The notes beneath the pieces were generated by a model that did not search any database, was not told where the DNA came from, and saw only the letters and a program-made list of their open reading frames with translations. DNA of 55,138 nucleotides from Nannocystaceae bacterium. GTDB lineage: Bacteria > Myxococcota_A > Polyangia > Nannocystales > Nannocystaceae. Shown in pieces: positions 1-6,933 of the stretch. The stretch lies in the NCBI GenBank assembly GCA_019694555.1, contig JAIBBS010000039.1, forward strand, positions 1-55,138. The letters are read 5' to 3'. The first letter of the stretch is position 1. Every line of letters starts with the position of its first letter. The position numbers were made by a program, and so were the translations under genes.

Positions 1-831
1 GCATGGGTCCTCCCCCAGGTTGCCGCAGAACGAAGAAGTCCCGACTCCGAGGACGTCCAGTTTTGCGACGACATCGGCGGTGGAGAGCGAGACGTTGTCG
101 AGGAACGAGACGTCCACAAGAGGCGGTGCTTGGTTGGCGATCAGGTCGTCGAGAATTGCGGTGTCCGTCAACGACGGATTGCCCTCGACCGTCAGCTCCT
201 CGAGGTACTCGAGTGAATCGAAGCCCGCGAGTGATGTCAGAGGACCCGGCGGGGGCGTGACCTGCCCCATGAGGCACCCACCGATACTCAGCTTGTCGAG
301 ACGCCGCAGCGAGGGGAGGTCCAGCCGTTCGACCTTGTGGTAGAGGGGCAAGATGATGGCTCCGATCTCGTCGACGCCGTCGAGGCCCTCGACCACCTCG
401 AGCGAGGATGGCGCGTCGACCACGAGGCTTCGCAGTGTCGACAGCCGCACCATTCCCGCGGTGCTCCGAACGTTCCCCGTGATGAACAGCATGTCAGCCG
501 ACTCGAGGCACTCGAGGAACGACAGGTCGGCCTGATAGTTCTGCTGCAGCGCGATCTGGAACTCCCCCGTGACCGAGACGATGTTGCGCAACTCGTCCAG
601 GTCGGACTCGTCGCCCACCACAAGACCGCCCTCGACGTGGCGCCAGCAACCTTGCATCTCCGTCGTCGACCCCGTGGCCGACGTCGAGGTCGCTGCTCCA
701 CTGCTCGCATCGCTCGATGCTGTCCCACCCCCGGTGCCGCCTGCGTCGCTCGCTGAAGCGCCGCACGCGCAGAACATGAGCGCGGCCATGAGGCAGCGCG
801 GAGAGGGTGACGCGTGTCCGCGACGAGTCAT
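1..831 (-). CDS. Putative lipoprotein with leucine-rich, L-domain-like repeats (3' end outside window)
   Basis: The frame is open for 277 codons from the ATG at 831 to the left edge, so the C-terminus is missing. The N-terminus (MTRRGHASPSPR, then CLMAALMFCAC) is a basic stretch, a short hydrophobic stretch and a Cys, which fits an imperfect lipoprotein signal. A Gly/Ser/Thr linker follows to about residue 45. The rest has irregular leucine-rich units (FLECLESADMLFITGN, LSTLRSLVVD, LPSLRRLDKLSIGG, LAGFDSLEYLEELTVEGN), as in receptor L-domain or LRR proteins of myxobacteria. I infer a surface-exposed binding role. The start overlaps the tail of the broken protease gene upstream. The ligand is unknown. 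Confidence 0.6.
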   Translation of the reverse strand, partial: MTRRGHASPSPRCLMAALMFCACGASASDAGGTGGGTASSDASSGAATSTSATGSTTEMQGCWRHVEGGLVVGDESDLDELRNIVSVTGEFQIALQQNYQADLSFLECLESADMLFITGNVRSTAGMVRLSTLRSLVVDAPSSLEVVEGLDGVDEIGAIILPLYHKVERLDLPSLRRLDKLSIGGCLMGQVTPPPGPLTSLAGFDSLEYLEELTVEGNPSLTDTAILDDLIANQAPPLVDVSFLDNVSLSTADVVAKLDVLGVGTSSFCGNLGEDPC

Positions 832-1642
832 GGACGATGCCTTGCTCGACTGCCTTCGCCCCGAAGTTGGGCTCGTACGCCATCGACAATGGAGAGCCCG
901 TCGCTCCGAGCGCTCCGGCGATCTGCGGCCATCCCTGGTTCGAGTTCCAGGCATCCGTGGCCTGCACGAAGCTGAGGAAGTCGAAGATCTGAACCGGCGT
1001 CGGTTGGACGGTCTGTGATTGATCGGTGACGAACCGCCACCAGAACCGCACCCAGTCGATCTCGCTCGTCACTTCGTGCGTCTGGTCCCAGACGTCCCAG
1101 TCGTTGGGGCATTGCGTCGCGACCCATCGGTTCGGACCGCCGACGGTCCCCGCGGCGACGCCCCCCTGCAGTGCGACCAAGGACCCGCCATCGATGAAAT
1201 CCTCGTATTGGCTCGACAGGGCCGTGTTGATGTCCTTGTAGTAGCGGAAGACTCCGGCCTCCTGCCCGGGATTGTTCCACGTGATAGTGGGCGATGCCCC
1301 CGACCAGCGCTCCGCCGCTCCATTCGGCGGAGCGCATCCTGTGCAGACCGCCATCCGACGCGATCGGGAGCATGTCCGCGTCGACAGGCGGATGGATCCC
1401 GAATCGACACGGTTCGTCGAGCGGCTGCAGCGTCATGTCTGGCATTCGGTCGTCCACCGCGTTCGGGTAGAAGTAGTTCTGAGCGCCAACGGACCCGCCG
1501 TTCCAGCGTGACTCGAGCCAGTGCCCGAGCTCGTGCGCGCGCAGTAGCGGTCGGCGGGCCGCTTGGGCGGCGACGGCAGCGTGAGCGTGACCGGCGTCGA
1601 CGGTGCGATGATTTCACCGAAGCGAAACTCGCCTTGGACCAT
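831..1642 (-). pseudogene. Broken zinc-metalloprotease-like gene (HELGHW motif)
   Basis: Protein-like sequence jumps between minus-strand frames. An ATG at 1642 opens MVQGEFRFGEIIAPSTP. The next coherent stretch, in another frame, contains LLRAHELGHWLESRW, a textbook HExxH zinc-protease helix, and runs to about 1360. Coding then returns to the first frame (ITWNNPGQEAGVFRYYKD, DWVRFWWRFVTDQ) to about 840. The two shifts compensate each other. This means either a decayed gene or assembly indels. No signal peptide can be joined in frame, and upstream coding-like sequence (QARQEMDRLRESDEC) ends in a stop just before 1642. The family is inferred from the HExxH motif only. Confidence 0.5.
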
Positions 1643-2422
1643 CAGCCCTCAGCATTCGTCGCTCTCACGGAGTCGATCCATCTCCTGTCGCGCTTGCGTC
1701 TCACGCCCGGGTGCTTCGTCCTGACTCACGCTTGGGATCAGAGCACGGGATCGGCGACGTGTCCAGTTGGCCGGTGGATCACCGCGCCGAGTTACGCGAC
1801 GGTGCTCGGCGGCCTCGTCCTCAGGGCGTTGTCGCGCATCCTAGCTACGCGCATGTTCCCCCAGTCCTGAACAACAAGACCCCCGGACGACGGCGACGAC
1901 GGGCGCATTGGATGTCGAGTTGCAGCTGTCGGAGCTGCACATCAGCCAATTGGCAGTCCACTCATCCAACGCACTCCCCGTCGAAGAAATCATGACCCGA
2001 AGAGCTGGGCGAGTATGGACTCGAGGACTGGGACGAGACGCCAACGCCGTCGCTGGTCTTCCTTCGGCCCGACTTCGGCGTCTTCGACGAGGGTGCCCCC
2101 GAACGTCACCGGCCACGAGCCGCTCGTCGACAGCTTCACGCTTCCCGATCCCGACGACCGCCACGTGCTCGCGACCGCGGTGAGGATCGGCGCACACTCC
2201 CGGACATCCTGCAGCGTCAGGGACTGCCGCTCGCTGTGGCGCGTCTGCGGGACGCATTCGGATCGCGGACGCAGACGGCCGCGCGCCTCCAAGGACGAGC
2301 CCCCGGGTCGAGCTCACCCGAGCTCAGTTCGCGCCGTCGGTCGGCTTCGGTTCGTCGAGGTCGACATCCGCACTGGGCGATCTGGCAAGCTGGTTCTCAC
2401 GACCGAGTGGGGAGGCCACGCG
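1643..2422. other. Degenerate region without an intact gene
   Basis: No open frame here looks like a complete protein. Short coding-like pieces lie in different frames, including the PIN-domain remnant listed separately. By eye, local composition around 1900-2010 is more AT-rich than neighbouring genes. I see no transposase, tRNA or att-like repeat. Together with the broken protease to the left, this looks like decaying acquired DNA. Confidence 0.45.
1999..2300 (+). pseudogene. PIN-domain (VapC-like toxin) remnant
   Basis: The frame through 2102-2200 encodes NVTGHEPLVDS followed by LPDPDDRHVLATAVRIGA. This is the hallmark C-terminal stretch of PIN_3-type VapC nucleases, in which the Asp residues help bind the catalytic metal. 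The expected following segment (a strand ending near DFP) is absent or shifted. The first Asp-containing strand is not found upstream in frame. A neighbouring frame at 1999-2105 also looks coding (LEDWDETPTPSLVFLRPDFG). No antitoxin gene is recognisable. I read it as a frameshifted and internally deleted toxin gene. Confidence 0.4.
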
Positions 2423-2935
2423 ATGACGTCCTTCGAGTTCTTCGCCATCCAGTACGCGATGAGTTTCTCGGTCTACGCCGCACTCACTGCGTGGTACCTC
2501 TGGCCCCGCCTCGCGGCTCTCCCCGTGCGTCGCGCGTTGATGATCCTCGTGGCGCCGCATGCCCTGCGGCACATCGGCCTGGGCTCGATCATCCCGGTCG
2601 CGACCGATCCCGCGCTCACGACGACGGAGTTCGCGATCAACCAGGCGTGGGGCGACCTCGTCGCGGCCTTGCTCGCCTGTCTCGCGTTCGTTGCCCTGCG
2701 TTCACGCTGGCGCTCGGCGTTGTGGCTCGTGGTGATCTTCAATGTCGAGGGCTTGTACGACCTCTCGCGGGCCGTGCTCGACGGGGTCGCGGTCAAGTTC
2801 TGGACCTTCCAGCTCGGCGCGTTCTGGAACGTCATCACGTTCATGGCGCCGCTGCTGTTCTTGTTCCACCTCGTCATCTTCATCGTGCTCGCCAAGCGCT
2901 GGCGCGAGTACGCGGCTGAGCTGCGCCCGGCCTGA
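2423..2935 (+). CDS. Small integral membrane protein of unknown function
   Basis: 170 residues starting at an ATG (MTSFEFFAIQYAMSFSVYAA). About five hydrophobic segments are visible: residues near 8-28, 35-52, 75-95, 95-115 and 125-155. The last helix ends in a basic AKRWREYAAEL tail, placing that end on the cytoplasmic side. There are no catalytic motifs or Cys clusters. It is transcribed rightward and is convergent with the fatty-acid-hydroxylase gene 56 bases downstream. The upstream DNA is degenerate, so the gene appears monocistronic. I do not recognise the family. Length and topology resemble small multipass DUF proteins found in many soil bacteria. Confidence 0.75.
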   Translation: MTSFEFFAIQYAMSFSVYAALTAWYLWPRLAALPVRRALMILVAPHALRHIGLGSIIPVATDPALTTTEFAINQAWGDLVAALLACLAFVALRSRWRSALWLVVIFNVEGLYDLSRAVLDGVAVKFWTFQLGAFWNVITFMAPLLFLFHLVIFIVLAKRWREYAAELRPA

Positions 2936-2991
2936 TCGAGCCGTCGACGCGGCGGACCCCGGCATCTGCTTCCACGATCCCGCCGCCAAGG

Positions 2992-3753
2992 CTACCGCCC
3001 GTTCGTGGCCTGAAACGGCGCGCGCAGCAGACCGAAGAGCGACTGCGGATAGCGATCGATCGCCCCCGGCACGCCGAGCGCCTCGCTGTCGAGCGGCGTT
3101 CGCAGCTCGAGGCGGCCGAGCAGGCGATCCCACCACACGAACAACGTGCCGAGGTTGGACGCGCTGCTGGCCGCGACGTGGTGCACCCGGTGCAGCCGCG
3201 GCGTGATCAGCACGGTCTCGATTCGACTCGGTCGATGGGCGAGGTTCGAGTGGCCCAGCATCGCCCATGCGAGCAGAATCGTACCCGCGGCGAGCATCGG
3301 TGCGACCGGGAGCCCAATCGCAATCGCGAACAGCGGTGCCACCAGCCGACGAACGAGCTGGTCGACGAGGTGGGCGCGGAAGGTGGCCAGCCAGTCGAGG
3401 CGACGGCTGCTGTGATGCACTTGGTGGAAGCGCCACAGCACGGGGAAGCGGTGCATGGCCCAGTGCGCGGTGTAGTTGCCGAGATCGATCAGCACGAGCG
3501 CGACGACCAGCTGCAGCGCGAAGGCGGCGATGGGCACGCCCGGCCAACCGGCATGCCCGAGCGTCGTGCTCGCCCAACGTACCCACGCGATGCCCAGCGG
3601 AGCGAGGATCGCGAGGCCGAGCGCGAGCAGCACGAGGTCGGTGAGCCAGCCGCGACGCAACAGCGGCAGCGCGAGCCGTCGCGTGCGTGGGAGCCGTTCG
3701 AGCACGATGAGCGCGAGCGCCATCACGGGGACCAGCCAGGCCTCGATCGCCAT
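2992..3753 (-). CDS. Fatty acid hydroxylase / sterol desaturase family protein
   Basis: 253 residues. It carries the histidine clusters of the non-haem di-iron membrane hydroxylase family: HWAMH (97-101), HQVHH (110-114) and HRVHH (188-192), plus H168 and H173 between the last two. Hydrophobic segments near 5-20, 38-58, 73-95 and 140-165 place the diiron site at the cytoplasmic membrane face. Family members hydroxylate or desaturate sterols, carotenoids or acyl chains using O2; the substrate here cannot be read from sequence. The gene starts 22 bases downstream of the ECF41-type sigma gene, in the same direction, so the two probably form an operon and the hydroxylase may be a sigma target. 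Confidence 0.88.
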   Translation of the reverse strand: MAIEAWLVPVMALALIVLERLPRTRRLALPLLRRGWLTDLVLLALGLAILAPLGIAWVRWASTTLGHAGWPGVPIAAFALQLVVALVLIDLGNYTAHWAMHRFPVLWRFHQVHHSSRRLDWLATFRAHLVDQLVRRLVAPLFAIAIGLPVAPMLAAGTILLAWAMLGHSNLAHRPSRIETVLITPRLHRVHHVAASSASNLGTLFVWWDRLLGRLELRTPLDSEALGVPGAIDRYPQSLFGLLRAPFQATNGR

Positions 3754-3775
3754 GCCGGACGGACGCGCACCGCCG

Positions 3776-4693
3776 CTACGAAGGTACGGCCGCGGACAGC
3801 GGCTGGCCGAGCGCCGCGAGCCGCCGCGGATCGCGGTCGACCAGCACGGCCGCGACCGCGCCCGCGCGGGTGACGAGGTGGATCACCGCGATCACGCTCG
3901 TGGGCAACGGCGCGAGCCGCACGACGATCGCGGGCTCGCCGTTGAGCTGCCGAACCTCGGCTCGCACGCCGACGCCCGGACCGAGCCTGCGCCGTGCGTT
4001 CGCAAAGCGGCGCGCGACCACGCTGCGTCCGCGCGTCGGTCGCGAGGCGACGCGGACGATGCCGCCGCCGTCGACCACGCCCCACACGTCCTCGGCCATG
4101 AGCCGCGCGAGCGCGTCGATGGATCCCAGCTCGAGCGCCTCGGCAAACGCACGCACCAGCGCGGGGTCGGCCGGCACGTCGCCGGCGATCTCGCCGCGTG
4201 CCCTCTGGAGTGCTGCGCGCGCGCGGTGCAAGAGCGCCTTGGTCGCGTTCGCGTTGCCGCCGACGATGGCCGCGACCTCCGCGAGCGGACGATCGCACAC
4301 GTCGGTGAGGATGAGCGCCGCGCGCTGCCGGGGCGAGAGTCGCTGCAGCGCGACCACGACCGCGAAGCGCAGGTCCTCGCGCAAGAGCGCACGCTCGTCC
4401 GGGCGCGTGTCGACGGGGGGCTCGGCGTCGGGCAGCGGATCCACGAGTTGCGTGATGCGACGCCGTACCGTCTGCCGGCGCAGGTGATCGAGGCAGCAGC
4501 GCGTGGCGACCCGCAAGAGCCATCCGGTCGGGTCGGCCTCGCGCTGTTGCCCCGCGCGCTCGAGCGCGCGCGCGATCGCTTCCTGACACACGTCGTCGGC
4601 CTCGCTGCGCTCGCCGAGCATGCGGTAGCACAGCAGCCAGAGTCGCCGACGGTTGCGCTCGATCGTGGCGAGCAGGTGAGCGGTCGCAGCCAT
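3776..4693 (-). CDS. ECF41-type RNA polymerase sigma factor with SnoaL-like C-terminal domain
   Basis: 305 residues from the ATG at 4693 (MAATAHLLATIERNRRRLW). Sigma-2 occupies about 10-75 (LCYRMLGERSEADDVCQEA) and sigma-4 about 115-165 (LSPRQRAALILTDVCDRPLAEVAAIVG). The remaining 140 residues form a SnoaL/NTF2-like domain. That domain includes VVDGGGIVRVASRP, matching the DGGG motif typical of ECF41 sigma factors, in which the C-terminal domain acts as a built-in modulator in place of a separate anti-sigma. ECF41 genes usually sit beside small redox or enzyme genes; here the partner downstream is the fatty-acid-hydroxylase-family gene. The signal sensed is unknown. Confidence 0.88.
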   Translation of the reverse strand: MAATAHLLATIERNRRRLWLLCYRMLGERSEADDVCQEAIARALERAGQQREADPTGWLLRVATRCCLDHLRRQTVRRRITQLVDPLPDAEPPVDTRPDERALLREDLRFAVVVALQRLSPRQRAALILTDVCDRPLAEVAAIVGGNANATKALLHRARAALQRARGEIAGDVPADPALVRAFAEALELGSIDALARLMAEDVWGVVDGGGIVRVASRPTRGRSVVARRFANARRRLGPGVGVRAEVRQLNGEPAIVVRLAPLPTSVIAVIHLVTRAGAVAAVLVDRDPRRLAALGQPLSAAVPS

Positions 4694-4957
4694 GAGACGA
4701 CGAGGACGCGCGTCCCCCCGCAGAGGGTACGCGGGCGTCGTCGTCGCTCGCGGCGCCGGGGCGCGAGGGCCATCACGCCGGCAGCTCCACGGTCTCGACT
4801 CCGCGGAGATCAGGGCGTGCGGCCGCGATCGCGGCGCGCGAGCGAAGCTGGCCGCTCGGTACGCGTCGACGGAGCCGGAAATCGCACGCGGCCGGGACTG
4901 CCCTGCCCAGTCGCGGCGCGCCCCGGCACCCACCTTCCCAACCCGCGTCGCTGGCAG

Positions 4958-4963
4958 TACGCT
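4958..4963 (+). promoter_or_regulatory. Candidate -10 element of a leaderless or short-leader promoter
   Basis: TACGCT lies 6 bases before the ATG at 4970, with no purine-rich ribosome binding site between. The same arrangement recurs at several monocistronic genes in this window. No good -35 box is visible (TTCCCA at 17-base spacing). Confidence 0.3.
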
Positions 4964-4969
4964 CCCCCC

Positions 4970-5824
4970 ATGCTGGGTTGGATGAAGTTGGATCGCTGTG
5001 CCTCGATGTTGTTCCTCACCGCAGCCGCGTGCGGCCCGGAGAGCTCCACCGCCACCGCGGGCGGCGACGACGGCTCGTCGACGCACACGACCGCCGCCGA
5101 CTCCACCACCGCCGACGTCACCGCGACGTCCACCACGTCCACGTCGAGCACCGTCGACAGCAACGCCACCACCGACGCGACCAGCAGCCCGACCGAGTCG
5201 TCGACGAGCGACACCAGCGGGATGCCGGGCTGCGAGCAGCCGCGGTGGCCCGAGTGCGCCGTCGCGTCGTGCCTCGAGGTGTGGGACTACGAATGCTCGG
5301 CGTGCGATCCGGAATCGAGTCCGGGTGCGACGTGCTTCGGGCAGTCGGAGGGCTGCGCGTATCCCTTTGGCGATTGTGGGCTGCCGCCGTCGCCGTGCGG
5401 GCGCGTGTGGGGCATCGGCGAGAGCAGCATCGATTCCTTCGAGGACGAGGCGGCCGCGACCTGCATGCTCGAGGCGCTGCGCGATGGCGTGCCGGGCACG
5501 TACTCGCTGCTGTGGGGCGAGATGGGCGACTTCGCGCACGTCGAGATGCAGATCCACCTCGGCGAGGGTGGCGGCGCGCAGATGCAGTGGTACATGGAAT
5601 GCCAGGGGTGCATCGCCTTCGGCACCGTCGGGCGATCCGCGATCCTCGAGCTGCAACCCCCGTCGTACTTCGACGACTGCCTCGCAGCACCGACCACCGA
5701 GTCGCTCGCGCAGTGCATCTTCGGGTTCACCACGTTCGAGTTCGAGGCGCCGCCGCCCGAGGGCTACACGCCGCCGTTCACCACGGGGCGCTGCAGCTCG
5801 CTCGAGCCCGGCTGCCCGACCTGA
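4970..5824 (+). CDS. Putative lipoprotein with Cys-rich domain
   Basis: 284 residues. The N-terminus MLGWMKLDRCASMLFLTAAAC ends in a good lipobox (TAAAC). A Thr/Ser-rich linker of about 60 residues follows, as in many Nannocystaceae lipoproteins. The mature domain starts near MPGCEQPRWPECAVASC and has many Cys in its first half (SCLEVWDYECSACDPES, CGLPPSPCGRVWG), then an acidic, aromatic second half. It is probably exported and disulfide-bonded. I do not recognise a family. A second start at 4982 (MKLD) is also possible. Convergent with the SRPBCC gene at 5954. Confidence 0.8.
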   Translation: MLGWMKLDRCASMLFLTAAACGPESSTATAGGDDGSSTHTTAADSTTADVTATSTTSTSSTVDSNATTDATSSPTESSTSDTSGMPGCEQPRWPECAVASCLEVWDYECSACDPESSPGATCFGQSEGCAYPFGDCGLPPSPCGRVWGIGESSIDSFEDEAAATCMLEALRDGVPGTYSLLWGEMGDFAHVEMQIHLGEGGGAQMQWYMECQGCIAFGTVGRSAILELQPPSYFDDCLAAPTTESLAQCIFGFTTFEFEAPPPEGYTPPFTTGRCSSLEPGCPT

Positions 5825-5953
5825 CGCCGACGCGACGGCCGCGCGTGCTGCCCCGAGCGGCACAGCGCCCAGCGAGGGCATCCGCTGCCCGCCGCACCCG
5901 CGCCGAGCGAGTTCACCCGCGCGGCGCTGCGAGGCCTCGCGCCGCGCCTTCCG

Positions 5954-6439
5954 TCACCCGGCCGCGAGCACGGCGTCGAGCCGCTGGTAGCCCGCCTCCA
6001 TGCCCTCGTCCATGCCCGAGGCCAACGCGCCGTCGCGCGCGGCCTTCGAGTCGTACGTCTGCGTGATGCGCATCATGGTGATGCCGCCGGTCTCGGTGAA
6101 CTCGTGTGCCTCCACCAGCGAACCGATCACCTCGCCCGAGCCCAGGGTCATCGTCTCGGTGTGGACGGCGCGCTCGTGCGGCACGACCTCGGTGAACTCG
6201 CCGTGCAGCGTCATCACCGGATCCGCGCTGTCGTCCTTCCACGCCAGGCGTAGCGTGCCGCCGACGCGCGCGTCGCACTCGCAGACGGTGAGCGTCCAGC
6301 CGGGCGGCGGCAGCATCCAGCGGCGCATGGCCGCGGGCGTGAACATGGCTTGCCACACCATGCGGCGGGGCGCATCGAAGCTGCGCTGCAAGACGATGGT
6401 CGTGTCGGTGGGCGTGGAGATCTGCAATCCGGTCTTCAT
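5954..6439 (-). CDS. SRPBCC (AHSA1-like) domain protein
   Basis: 161 residues starting MKTGLQISTPTDTTIVLQRSFDAPRRMVWQAMF, the characteristic opening of the Activator-of-Hsp90-ATPase-1-like (AHSA1) START-fold family. The family pattern continues through MRRWMLPPPGWTLTVCECDARVGG, the conserved LHGEFTEVVPHERAVHTETM, and a C-terminal helix (DEGMEAGYQRLDAVL). These proteins have a hydrophobic ligand cavity; most bacterial ones have no known ligand. Its ATG overlaps the stop of the upstream ArsR-type gene by 4 bases (ATGA), so the two are translationally coupled. ArsR/AHSA1 pairs of this kind are common and usually represent regulator plus ligand-binding partner. Confidence 0.88.
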   Translation of the reverse strand: MKTGLQISTPTDTTIVLQRSFDAPRRMVWQAMFTPAAMRRWMLPPPGWTLTVCECDARVGGTLRLAWKDDSADPVMTLHGEFTEVVPHERAVHTETMTLGSGEVIGSLVEAHEFTETGGITMMRITQTYDSKAARDGALASGMDEGMEAGYQRLDAVLAAG

Positions 6440-6873
6440 GAGCGTGTCCTGGGCGTGCGACGGGGCGAAGCGGAAGCGGTGGTGGGGCCGCGGCGGCGGG
6501 TGCGGCCGCGCTCGGCGGCCTTCATCTCCTCGAGCACGCCATCGAGCGCGTCGAAGCGTGCCTCCCAGTGGCGACGGAACTGCTCGGTCCACGCGCTCGC
6601 CTCCTGCAGCGGCGCGGCGCGCAGGCTGCACAGATGCTCGCGGCCGGCGACGCGGCGACGCACCAGCTGGGCGCGCTCGAGCACGCGCACGTGCTTGGTC
6701 GCCGCGGGGAAGGTCATCCGCAGCGGCAACGCGAGCTCGCTCAGGTTGCGCTCGCCCGCCGACAACTGGCGGATGATCGCGCGCCGGGCTGGGTGGGCCA
6801 GGGCGTGGAACACGAGGTCGAGCCGCACGGACCGATCCAATACCATGTGGTTTACTATACCAAAGGGTTTCAT
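6436..6873 (-). CDS. ArsR-family winged-helix regulator (SRPBCC-associated)
   Basis: 145 residues. The winged helix occupies about 15-95 (VFHALAHPARRAIIRQLSAGERNLSELALPLRMTFPAATKHVRVLE). There is no metal-binding Cys motif in the recognition helix, so it belongs to the ArsR branch paired with AHSA1 proteins and not to the metal sensors. The basic tail (RGRTRRRGPTTASASPRRTPRTRS) is probably disordered. The start may be the ATG at 6873 (MKPFGIVNHM) or the one at 6846 (MVLDRSVRLD), which begins closer to the family norm. A short AT-rich stretch just upstream (near 6848-6870) may contain its promoter. It is first in a two-gene operon with the SRPBCC gene. Confidence 0.85.
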   Translation of the reverse strand: MKPFGIVNHMVLDRSVRLDLVFHALAHPARRAIIRQLSAGERNLSELALPLRMTFPAATKHVRVLERAQLVRRRVAGREHLCSLRAAPLQEASAWTEQFRRHWEARFDALDGVLEEMKAAERGRTRRRGPTTASASPRRTPRTRS

Positions 6874-6933
6874 GATGTCGAGGCCTGATCCCGCCCGACG
6901 GTGTGCAGCGGGGCGCAGCGCGGTGCGGCGCCC

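Noticed and set aside
938..962. A GGTTCGAGTTCC-like segment resembling a tRNA T-arm
   Set aside because: No acceptor, D-arm or anticodon stem can be drawn around it, and it lies in the protease pseudogene.
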